Below are positions 1 to 5,777 of a stretch of 5,777 nt of DNA, one piece after another. Made by a program: the position numbers and the translations under genes. The notes beneath the pieces were generated by a model. That model saw only the letters and a program-made list of their open reading frames with translations, was not told the origin of the DNA and made no database searches. Source of the DNA: an uncultured Collinsella sp. (GTDB lineage: Bacteria; Actinomycetota; Coriobacteriia; Coriobacteriales; Coriobacteriaceae); NCBI GenBank assembly GCA_900548815.1, contig URLR01000091.1, positions 1 to 5,777 on the forward strand. The letters run 5' to 3'. The first letter of the stretch is position 1; each line of letters starts with the position of its first letter.

Positions 1-50
1 GATCTACACGAGCCTTATCGTCGGCAGCGTCAGATGTGTATAAGAGACAG
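1..50 (+). other. Illumina Nextera i5-side adapter (artifact)
   Basis: This is not genomic DNA. Positions 1-9 are the end of the P5 flow-cell sequence (GATCTACAC), 10-17 are an 8-base i5 index (GAGCCTTA), 18-31 are the Nextera read-1 linker (TCGTCGGCAGCGTC), and 32-50 are the 19-bp Tn5 mosaic end AGATGTGTATAAGAGACAG. The mosaic end joins the insert at position 51. Reading frames that start inside it give false N-termini such as MCIRDS or MYKRQ, and on the other strand a false C-terminus ending in SYTHLTLPTIRLV. Confidence 0.98.
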
Positions 51-543
51 CGCCGTGGGTGTACGATGCCTGCGCCTTGCGCGCGCGGCCGAGGCGCTGC
101 CCAAAGGCGTCGTGTCGGTCGCGTCGATCGCCTGCGCGGCGCGCTTTCTCTCCGAGAACCCGGGTCGCGCGCTTCTCACGACGGGGAGCAAGGAGCTTGC
201 TCCCTATACGCGCGTCGCCGATTTCTCGGAGCGCTTCTTCGTGCGTGTGCTCCCGCTGCCCGGTGCTATAACGAAGTGCATCGACGCGGGGTTTTCGCCG
301 TCGCACGTCATCGGCATGCAGGGGCCCTTCACCCGCGAGCTCAACGAGGCGATGCTTCGGCAGGTGGGAGCCCAGTGGCTTGTGACCAAGGACTCGGGAA
401 CCGTAGGCGGCACGGCCGAGAAGCTTGCCGCCGCGCGCGACGTGGGAGCGCGCTGCATCGTGGTCACCCGTCCCGCCGAGGGAGACGGGGCCCTTTCGCT
501 TCGGGAAGTGGAAGACGCGCTCTTACGGGAGTTCGCGCGCTAG
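51..543 (+). CDS. cbiJ: Precorrin-6A reductase, C-terminal part (5' end missing)
   Basis: CbiJ/CobK enzymes reduce precorrin-6A (CobK, aerobic route) or cobalt-precorrin-6A (CbiJ, anaerobic route) to the dihydro form with a nicotinamide cofactor, in the cytoplasm, during corrin-ring synthesis. The genomic fragment codes for 163 residues (first full codon at 52, stop TAG 541-543). The family is usually about 250 residues, so roughly the first third is lost at the contig edge. Recognisable family blocks, counted from the first genomic residue, are LLTTGSKELAPYT (41-53), RVLP (65-68), IGMQGPFTRELNEAML (87-102), VTKDSGTVGGTAEKLAAA (111-128) and CIVVTRP (135-141). The MQGPF and TKDSG-GG-EK blocks are typical of the C-terminal half. 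The apparent ATG at 34 lies in adapter and must not be used. The pathway type cannot be told from this fragment. A corrinoid gene on this strand suggests a cobalamin operon extending to the left. The GC content of this gene is clearly higher than that of the genes after 750. Confidence 0.88.
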
Positions 544-568
544 GCGCTCGCCGCGCATGCGTGCCCTC

Positions 569-670
569 CCGCCTGCGAGGAGGAGCGCCCCGAGCAAGCT
601 CGACCCGTACAAGCCTGTCATCCGCCAATCGCTCGAGGACGACGCACGGAACTGGCGCAAGCAGCCCTTC
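569..670 (+). pseudogene. Remnant of an IS21-type transposase (IstA-like)
   Basis: A short in-frame stretch reads APSKLDPYKPVIRQSLEDD (about 587-643) followed by ARNWRKQPF (644-670). The pattern of a basic, proline-rich linker, SKLDPYKP, then an acidic helix and RKQ resembles the segment of IS21-family IstA transposases between the N-terminal helix-turn-helix and the DDE integrase core. The rest of the transposase (HTH before it, catalytic core after it) is absent. The reading frame runs into the palindrome and stops at 683-685. The last residues that look family-like end at about 670, immediately before the palindrome begins at 671. The left edge is uncertain because the preceding coding frame overlaps the end of cbiJ without recognisable similarity. 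It is a non-functional fragment. The family call is from memory and moderate. Confidence 0.55.
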
Positions 671-745
671 AATAAGTTGCGGTGAAATAGCGTCTGTTTT
701 TGCTGCTAAATAGCATATTTAGTCCCTAATTCACCGCAACTTGTT
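671..745. repeat. 75-bp imperfect palindrome with nested hairpin
   Basis: The arms 671-690 (AATAAGTTGCGGTGAAATAG) and 726-745 (CTAATTCACCGCAACTTGTT) are inverted copies matching at 18 of 20 positions, with a perfect 13-bp core AAGTTGCGGTGAA (674-686) against 730-742. One of the two mismatches (673/743) would be a G-U pair in RNA. Inside lies a second hairpin with a 7-bp stem: CTAAATA (706-712), loop GCA, TATTTAG (716-722). The interior is AT-rich, unlike both flanks. It sits between the converging cbiJ/IS remnant and the permease gene, whose stop is 10 bases away (755). It could be a small dispersed palindromic repeat (MITE- or REP-like) or a bidirectional terminator. No T-run follows either outer arm, so a classical intrinsic terminator is less likely. 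Confidence 0.8.
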
Positions 746-754
746 GGTGGTGGC

Positions 755-1969
755 TTACTGGTAGCGTAGGCATTCCACCGGGTCGAGCTTTGCCGCGCGT
801 CGAGCGGGGTAGAAGCCAAAGATTACGCCGATGCCGACGGAGACGGCGAAGGCCAGCAATACCGTGGCGATTGAAAAGCTCGGTGTGATTTGCCCGCTGG
901 CACCGAGCTCGCCAAGAATCCCGGATCCGGAGGCAAACATCGCGAGGCCCCAGGCCAGCAGATAGCCAATCAGGACACCCAGCAGACCGCCGGTGATGCA
1001 CAATGCCGAAGACTCGGCCAAAAACTGCGCGGTGATATCGCGACGACTGGCGCCCAGGGCACGGCGAATACCGATCTCGCGGATGCGCTCAGTCACGTTG
1101 GTGAGCATCATATTCATAATGCCGATACCGCCGACAAGCAGCGAGATGCTGGCGACAGCGCCCATGATGAGCGAGAACGCGCCCATAAAGGAGTTGAGTG
1201 CATCGATGGCGCTTTTCATGGATGTCGCCGATACACTGTCGTACTCATCCTCCTCCTCGATGCCCTTCATCGCGCGCACCTTGGACTCGATGGTCTTACA
1301 AAGCTCATCCATGTCCATGCCCTCGGCGGCAAGTGCCGTCACGCTGGGGAATGAAGGATTCTCGTCACCAAACAGGCCGGAGATGGTTTCGCGTGGCATA
1401 TACAGCGTGAGCGAGCCCATGGAGTCGCTGCCACCATCTATCACGCCTACAATCTGCACCTCGCCGTTGGACACCTTGATGGTTTTCCCCAGCGCATCCT
1501 GTTCGTTGCCGTACAGCTGATCGGCGCCGTTGCGGCTGATGAGCGCCACGCGCGAGCCTGACTGGGACTCGGCCTGGGAATAGGTGCGCCCCGCAACGAG
1601 CTTGCTGGCCCCCACCGCGTCGAGCATGTCGCTATCGACACCTTGTGCCATGACGGTATAGCTTTTATCGCCGGTCTTATACTCGGTATACGCGCTGTCG
1701 ACAATGCCGATCTGCTCTATCTGCGGCACCAGTTTTTGAAGCTTCTCGATGTCCGACTCGGTGAGTTCTTGCGACGAATAGATTTGCACCATGCGTGCCG
1801 CATTGAGGCCCAGACTGTTGACCAGGCTGTTTTGGATACCGCCGATGAGCGAAGTCATGGCGATAACCGAGGCGATGCCGATGACAATGCCCAGGATGGT
1901 GAGCAGGCTGCGCCCCTTGTTGGCCTCGAGCGAGTGAAGGGCTTCCTGGATGAGATCGCGGGCGCTCAT
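755..1969 (-). CDS. MacB/FtsX-family ABC transporter permease
   Basis: This is the membrane subunit of a type VII (MacB-like) ABC exporter, 404 residues, about the normal length for a stand-alone permease of this family. It has one N-terminal membrane helix (about 21-44), a large extracytoplasmic MacB-type domain (about 45-257), then three helices (about 258-283, 318-346, 366-386). The hallmark FtsX block VGGIGIMNMMLTNVTERIRE (279-298), followed by IGIRRALGASRRDI, is intact, and the C-terminus has the usual FYPARRAAKLDPVECLRY. The ATG at 1969 overlaps the stop of the ATPase gene as ATGA and has an AAAGGAG ribosome site 8 bases upstream (about 1978-1984), which supports this start and translational coupling. 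It would couple ATP hydrolysis by the neighbouring ATPase to mechanical movement of the outer domain and the membrane-fusion protein. The substrate cannot be read from the sequence; antimicrobial peptides, macrolides or lipid-like compounds are known for relatives. Confidence 0.93.
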   Translation of the reverse strand: MSARDLIQEALHSLEANKGRSLLTILGIVIGIASVIAMTSLIGGIQNSLVNSLGLNAARMVQIYSSQELTESDIEKLQKLVPQIEQIGIVDSAYTEYKTGDKSYTVMAQGVDSDMLDAVGASKLVAGRTYSQAESQSGSRVALISRNGADQLYGNEQDALGKTIKVSNGEVQIVGVIDGGSDSMGSLTLYMPRETISGLFGDENPSFPSVTALAAEGMDMDELCKTIESKVRAMKGIEEEDEYDSVSATSMKSAIDALNSFMGAFSLIMGAVASISLLVGGIGIMNMMLTNVTERIREIGIRRALGASRRDITAQFLAESSALCITGGLLGVLIGYLLAWGLAMFASGSGILGELGASGQITPSFSIATVLLAFAVSVGIGVIFGFYPARRAAKLDPVECLRYQ

Positions 1970-2739
1970 GCCACCACTCCTTTCGGCGGGTTGGCGGAGG
2001 CGGAAATCATGGGCAGGCTATCTACGGCGCTGCGCAGGGTCCGCGGTGCATGTGGAATATACGCGCCGTCGTGAATGCGACCGTCGCGGATGGTCACGGC
2101 ACGGTCGGCCTCGGCGGCGATTCCGGGGTCGTGTGTGATAAGCACGATGGTTTTGCCGCGCTTCTGGAGCTTATGGAAGGTCTCCATCACAAGCGCTCCG
2201 GTAGCGGAGTCCAGGTTTCCCGTCGGCTCGTCGGCCAGAATGATGGGCGGGTCATTGACGAGGGCTCGTGCGATGGCGACACGCTGCATCTGGCCGCCCG
2301 AGAGCTCGGATATGCGGTGGTCCCAGTGGTCGACCGGCAGCGTGACGGCCTGCAGCGCGTGCACGGCGCGCATCTCGCGCTGGCTACGGGGCACATTGGT
2401 GTAGGCCAGCGGCAGCATCACGTTTTCGATAACCGACAGGCGCGGCAGCAGGTTGAAGCTCTGAAAGACAAAGCCAATGCTCAGGGCGCGGACTTCGGTG
2501 AGCTCGTCATCGTCGAGCTCGGCCACGTTGAGCCCTTGCAGGTAGTAGTCGCCCGCCGTCGGTTTGTCCAGGCAGCCTAGGATGTTCATGAGCGTTGATT
2601 TGCCCGAGCCCGAGGGGCCGGTGATAGCGACGAATTCGCCGGGTTCTACCGCCAGGCTCACGTTGTGCAGGATGTGGGCGCAACCCGCCTCGCTCTCAAA
2701 GATGCGGTGTACGTTGCGGATGTCGATAACGGGACGCAT
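1966..2739 (-). CDS. MacB-type ABC transporter ATP-binding protein
   Basis: This is the cytoplasmic ATPase of the exporter, 257 residues, belonging to the MacB/LolD class. All nucleotide-binding motifs are present: Walker A GPSGSGKST (41-49), Q-loop Q93 in FVFQSFNLLP, signature LSGGQMQRVAIARAL (146-160), Walker B IILADEP with catalytic E171, D-loop NLDS (175-178) and H-loop H203 in LITHD. After the usual end of the domain (VTIRDGRI) it carries a tail of roughly 35 residues of unknown role. The ATG at 2739 shares its A with the TAA stop of the membrane-fusion gene (TAATG), with a GAGGG ribosome site inside the end of that gene. The stop overlaps the permease start as ATGA. The tight spacing argues for one transcript and fixed subunit ratios. 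The enzyme should be active as nothing essential is missing. Confidence 0.95.
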   Translation of the reverse strand: MRPVIDIRNVHRIFESEAGCAHILHNVSLAVEPGEFVAITGPSGSGKSTLMNILGCLDKPTAGDYYLQGLNVAELDDDELTEVRALSIGFVFQSFNLLPRLSVIENVMLPLAYTNVPRSQREMRAVHALQAVTLPVDHWDHRISELSGGQMQRVAIARALVNDPPIILADEPTGNLDSATGALVMETFHKLQKRGKTIVLITHDPGIAAEADRAVTIRDGRIHDGAYIPHAPRTLRSAVDSLPMISASANPPKGVVA

Positions 2740-4175
2740 TACATGCCCTCATCGTCAGACATACTGCCCGAATCCGCGCTGTAGCCGCCGTCAGCCGTTG
2801 CGTTCGCTCCGGTGTCCATGACGAGGGTGTCGCCATCGCGCAGCTTGGTAACCGGCACGTTGGGGTTGATCTCGTTGCCCTGGTCGTCGCGCTTGACCTG
2901 TGTCTTGCCGACTACGGCTTCGTTGTCGTTTTGCGTCACGACGGTCACCTTCACGCGACGGGTTTGCTTGTCCTCGTCATCAGTCGCCACGTTGACGTAA
3001 TAGTGTTCGCCGTCTTCGGTCATGAGCGCCATCGTCGGCACCATCACCACGTCGTTGAGCTGCTCGGTCACCACCGATACCTCGGCCGTCATGCCCGGCT
3101 TCAGGCGCGCGTCGGGCGCCTCGATGAGGATGTCGACGTTAAAGGTTACGCTGCCGCCGCCACCGTTGGCGGCGTCGGAGTTTGCCACCGACGCGATAGC
3201 CGTGACGGTGGCCTGGCTCACGATATCGGGAAACGCGGGATACGTGACGTTGGCGCTCTGCCCAACGGCGATCTTGGCGATGTCCTTTTCGCCCACCTGC
3301 ACGGTCACCTTCATTTTGGACAGGTCGGCGATCTGCATGCACTGCTTGCCGCCGCTCGTGTCGCTTTCGCCCATGATCATGCCGCCTGTTACCGTGGCGC
3401 CCACCTTGGCGTTGAGCTCCACGATGCTGCCCGAGCTCGGGGCCGTGACCGTACGACTGGCTGCCTTGGCGTTCGCCTGATCGAGGTTTGCCTGGGCCGA
3501 TGCGAGGCTGCGCTGCGCGGCCGATACGGCGTTCGTGTCCGCCGATGCGGCGGAGATGCCAGCCGCTGCGGAAGCTTCATCGACGTCCGTCATTGGGGTG
3601 GCCTGTGCGGCGGCTGCGGCTTTCTGCGCGTTGGCGAGGTCTTCCTGGGCGGCTGTAACTGCACGCTGCGCCTCGGCAACGTTGCGATCGAGCTCGTCGT
3701 TTTTAATGGTCATAAGCACGTCGCCCTCGTTGACGGATTGGCCTGCCTGCACGTTGATAGAATCGACCGTGCCGTCGACAGAAGGGGAGACCACTGAGGA
3801 CGAAATGGGTTTGAGCTGGCCTTTCGCCTCGACCGTTGTGGTAAACGTGCCCTCGGTCGCCATGTCGGTCACAGGCTCGTTAGCGCCCTGTGGCTGCGCA
3901 TTGATAATCAGGGTTGCGACAATGGCAATGAGCGCGATGGCACCCACGACGCCGGCGGCAATACCGCGTCGAATCAGCTTTTTGCGTCGACGTTCGGCAC
4001 GCTTTGCTTTGAGCTTGGCGTAGGCCTCTTCGTCAGAAATCTCGGTTGTATCGCTTGTGCTGCCATTTTGCTGTGTGGCGTGCACGTCTGTTATGAGGGG
4101 AATCGTTTCGGTGGCACCCTCGGGCGCTCGCTCGGTATCATTTGGTCCCGAGCTGATGGTGGGGACATTCGACAT
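2739..4175 (-). CDS. MacA-like membrane-fusion (HlyD/RND-type) periplasmic adaptor subunit
   Basis: This is the accessory subunit of the exporter, 478 residues. An unusually long hydrophilic cytoplasmic head comes first (about 1-70), acidic and Ser/Thr-rich, then a basic run (54-70, KLKAKRAERRRKKLIRR). One membrane helix follows (about 71-92, ending LIINAQPQ). The outer part has the standard order: first half of the lipoyl-like domain (about 112-160, with VDGTVDSINVQAGQSVNEGD), an Ala-rich coiled-coil hairpin (about 162-240), the second lipoyl half (VTAPSSGSIVELNAKVGATV, 243-262), a beta-barrel (about 286-370) and a membrane-proximal domain (about 374-455). The last 20 or so residues are Gly/Ser/Asp-rich. 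The ATG at 4175 has a strong AAAGGAG site (4181-4187) 5 bases upstream, and no better start lies within the gene. With no outer membrane expected, it probably forms an extracellular chamber on the permease and needs no TolC partner. Confidence 0.92.
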   Translation of the reverse strand: MSNVPTISSGPNDTERAPEGATETIPLITDVHATQQNGSTSDTTEISDEEAYAKLKAKRAERRRKKLIRRGIAAGVVGAIALIAIVATLIINAQPQGANEPVTDMATEGTFTTTVEAKGQLKPISSSVVSPSVDGTVDSINVQAGQSVNEGDVLMTIKNDELDRNVAEAQRAVTAAQEDLANAQKAAAAAQATPMTDVDEASAAAGISAASADTNAVSAAQRSLASAQANLDQANAKAASRTVTAPSSGSIVELNAKVGATVTGGMIMGESDTSGGKQCMQIADLSKMKVTVQVGEKDIAKIAVGQSANVTYPAFPDIVSQATVTAIASVANSDAANGGGGSVTFNVDILIEAPDARLKPGMTAEVSVVTEQLNDVVMVPTMALMTEDGEHYYVNVATDDEDKQTRRVKVTVVTQNDNEAVVGKTQVKRDDQGNEINPNVPVTKLRDGDTLVMDTGANATADGGYSADSGSMSDDEGM

Positions 4176-4205
4176 GGCGTCTCCTTTATAGAAAGTTCCT
4201 CAATT

Positions 4206-4211
4206 AGTATA
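4206..4211 (-). promoter_or_regulatory. Possible -10 box upstream of the exporter operon
   Basis: On the minus strand TATACT lies about 30 bases before the exporter's first ATG and overlaps the promoter-proximal arm of the hairpin at 4209-4240. It resembles a sigma-70 -10 element, but at the standard spacing the -35 position reads GCCCGC, which is not a good match. It is only a candidate. The alternative is read-through from the L,D-transpeptidase gene. Confidence 0.2.
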
Positions 4212-4240
4212 TGCGCCCGTCGCGTGAGGCGGGCGCATAT
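4209..4240 (-). terminator. GC-rich hairpin between L,D-transpeptidase and exporter genes
   Basis: A perfect 11-bp inverted repeat, ATATGCGCCCG (4209-4219) and CGGGCGCATAT (4230-4240), encloses a 10-base loop and can be lengthened inward by a G-U and a C-G pair. It lies 64 bases beyond the stop of the L,D-transpeptidase gene and 33 bases before the exporter start. As RNA it would fold strongly, but no U-run follows on either strand, so it may be a terminator of the U-poor kind seen in GC-rich actinobacteria, an RNA-stability element, or an operator for the downstream operon. The hairpin is certain; the terminator role is inferred. Confidence 0.5.
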
Positions 4241-4304
4241 GGCGGATTCTTTCGGAACTGTTAGATTGGAGCGTCAGTTTCCCGTTGTGTGAAGGCGTGT
4301 TTTC

Positions 4305-5727
4305 CTACGAGTGGACAACCACGCACAGGCCGACTTTGATGCAATCGTGTAGTGCCTTTGCATCGGCCAGGCGCAGGTTGATGCAACCGTGGCTGCCGCA
4401 CCACTTGTACGACTCGGCATTATCGAAGCTCTTGTCGTTTTGCCAGGTGGCGTCGTGGAAGCCGATCATATTGCCCTCGAACGGCATCCAGTAGCTCACC
4501 GGGCTCTCGTATTTGGGCTTACCGGTCTCGGGGTCCTTGGCTCCGATCAGCGTGCTGCCGCCGTCGTTGCTGTTGATCTGCCACACGCCCTCGGGGGTGG
4601 CGTCTTCGCCCGGTTTCCCGGAAATAAAGTTGGCCTCCCAAACGATATTGCCGTTCTCGTCGTAGTAGCGCGCGTGCTGCTCGGACAGATCGACATCGAT
4701 GTATGCCTTCCAGTCGGGCTCTCCCTTTGCGGTAAAGGTGTCGGCCTTCTGGGAGTACTTGATCTCGATTTCGCCGGTCTGTTTGTTGTTAATGGCGTCC
4801 TCGACCTGCTTGGCGAGCGAGCTACTGTCGATGGACCGACCAAAGTCACCGCCTTCGACGGCGCACTGCTTGCCATCGGCGCGCGTCCACCAGCGAGTGG
4901 AGCCCACGGTATTAAAGCCGTTGGCGAGCTCGGCTGCCCAGCTGCTGATCTGCGACGTATCGAGCGTGGGGTTGGCCGGATCGGCAAAGCTGATCCACTG
5001 CAACACGGAGCTGCCGTCGACCTTGCCGGCATCCTCGCCGTTGAGTTTGAGGGTCACATTGACGCCCAGGAAGTTGTTGGCGGCATCGCATGCGGCCTGA
5101 ATCTGATCATCAGTCAGCGTTCCATTGAGCGGCTCATAGGCATCGTTGCCGAGCTTGGAAAAATCTACGGTCTCAGCCAGCGAGGCAAGCTCGAGCTCGG
5201 CATACTTAATGACATGCTCGCGGTTGAGTTTTTCGTTGGAGCGCGCCTTCTCGACGGTAAACTTGCTCGCTTGCTCGTCATAGGAGCTATTGGCCTCGAA
5301 CGTGCCCGAACGACCCTCGTTAAATTCGTCGATGGCGGCGCCCAGATCCTTCTCAAACTTCTTTTGGTCAAAGGTGTCGGGGAGCATGGACAGGTCGACG
5401 TTTTGATCAAGATCGACTTCGTTGGAGGTAGCGGTTGTTTTGGTTTTGCCGCTTAAGGATTCCACAAGGCGGACCGGCCATACAAAGGCTTCGTTGTGGC
5501 TGATGATCTCTTTTGCGGCTGCCTCTCCGTCGACGATGGGTTCATCGGACTCGGGCTGATAGGTCCAATTAAAGTCATCGCCTGTCACGGTGAGCTTATA
5601 GTGCTTCCATGCCGAGTTGACCTTGGTGGCGGCAGACGAAGCGTTGGAAAACGAGACATCGACCCCGGCAATGGTGGTGTTGGGGTAGGCTACCTGCGAA
5701 AACGCTACGACGCCGACGATATAGACA
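4305..5727 (-). CDS. L,D-transpeptidase (YkuD domain) with N-terminal membrane anchor, 5' end missing
   Basis: This enzyme makes 3-3 crosslinks between peptidoglycan stem peptides, or attaches proteins to them, on the outer face of the cell membrane. The genomic part codes for 473 residues (first full codon 5726-5724, stop TAG 4307-4305); the upstream reading frame to 5756 is adapter (MGSEMCIRDS). The fragment opens with the end of a membrane helix (VYIVGVVAFSQVAYP), then PNTTIAGVDVSF, which is typical of the PG_binding_4-type domains found before YkuD domains in Gram-positive enzymes such as Enterococcus Ldt(fm). A mixed extracellular region runs to about 335, probably two such domains. The YkuD domain (about 339-471) has TPEGVWQI (377-384), GNMIGFHDATW with H424, and the catalytic SHGCIN motif (445-450) with nucleophile C448. 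The catalytic residues are all present, so the domain should be active. Only a few N-terminal residues (cytoplasmic tail and start of the helix) seem to be missing. It is co-directional with the exporter genes but separated by 129 bp and a hairpin. Confidence 0.93.
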
Positions 5728-5777
5728 CTGTCTCTTATACACATCTCCGAGCCCACGAGACGGACTCCTATCTCGTA
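5728..5777 (+). other. Illumina Nextera i7-side adapter (artifact)
   Basis: This is not genomic DNA. Positions 5728-5746 are the reverse complement of the 19-bp Tn5 mosaic end, 5747-5761 are the read-2 linker (CCGAGCCCACGAGAC), 5762-5769 are an 8-base i7 index (GGACTCCT), and 5770-5777 are the start of the P7 sequence (ATCTCGTA). Together with the left end this shows that reads ran through short inserts and were assembled untrimmed. The adapter creates the false N-terminus MGSEMCIRDS on the L,D-transpeptidase. Confidence 0.98.

Noticed and set aside
36..713. Open frame of 225 codons on the plus strand starting MYKRQ
   Set aside because: The start is in adapter, and the frame overlaps cbiJ in another phase with an Arg-rich translation that resembles no family.
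671..745. CRISPR-like or attachment-site reading of the palindrome
   Set aside because: There is only one inverted pair, no direct repeats or spacers, and no integrase or tRNA gene nearby. A palindromic repeat or terminator fits better.
2050..2580. Open frame of 176 codons on the plus strand
   Set aside because: It is antisense to the ATPase gene, which carries every expected ABC motif; this is a codon-bias shadow.
2931..3797. Open frame of 288 codons on the plus strand
   Set aside because: It is antisense to the membrane-fusion protein gene, with a His/Arg/Gly-rich composition and no recognisable motif.
4389..5456. Open frame of 355 codons on the plus strand
   Set aside because: It lies wholly antisense to the L,D-transpeptidase, whose motifs are unmistakable. 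Its hydrophobic, Gly/Leu/Val-rich translation is the typical shadow of GC-rich coding DNA and has no recognised domain.
32..5746. 19-bp inverted repeats at both ends that match Tn5 mosaic ends, suggesting a 5.7-kb transposon
   Set aside because: They are followed outward by Nextera linkers, index sequences and P5/P7 ends. In a natural Tn5 the ends would face the other way relative to the enclosed DNA.

Overview
The window is one genomic insert (positions 51-5727) between two complete Illumina Nextera-type adapters. Each adapter still carries its 8-base sample index, so this is an untrimmed metagenome or isolate contig, and any protein that starts in the adapter has a false N-terminus. The insert looks like DNA from a gut Coriobacteriia actinobacterium, most like Collinsella or a relative. 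That rests on GC content near 60-70 %, the style of the encoded proteins and the absence of Gram-negative features. It is an inference from memory, not a database result.

Layout. Positions 51-543 (+) hold the 3' part of a precorrin-6A reductase gene of the cobalamin pathway. It is followed by a small coding remnant resembling an IS21-type transposase (about 569-670). That remnant stops exactly where a 75-bp imperfect palindrome with a nested hairpin begins (671-745). On the other strand, converging on this point, is a compact three-gene operon read right to left: a membrane-fusion protein (4175-2739), an ABC ATPase (2739-1966) and a MacB/FtsX-type permease (1969-755). The three genes are joined by TAATG and ATGA stop/start overlaps, so they are probably translationally coupled and form one MacAB-like exporter in a single-membrane (Gram-positive) cell. 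Upstream, in the same direction, is a 5'-truncated L,D-transpeptidase (5727-4305) with a clear YkuD catalytic motif. A 129-bp gap with a strong GC-rich hairpin (4209-4240) separates it from the exporter.

How it fits together. The exporter genes are a self-contained transport module with unknown substrate. The L,D-transpeptidase crosslinks peptidoglycan at the cell surface. The two are neighbours, but nothing in the sequence proves a shared function. The left 0.6 kb (cobalamin gene and IS remnant) is clearly richer in GC than the rest, and the change falls at the palindrome. A natural insertion or rearrangement point and an assembly chimera are both possible.

I did not find an obviously undescribed system. 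The items most worth checking are the palindromic element at the composition break, the possible chimera, and the adapter-derived false proteins.
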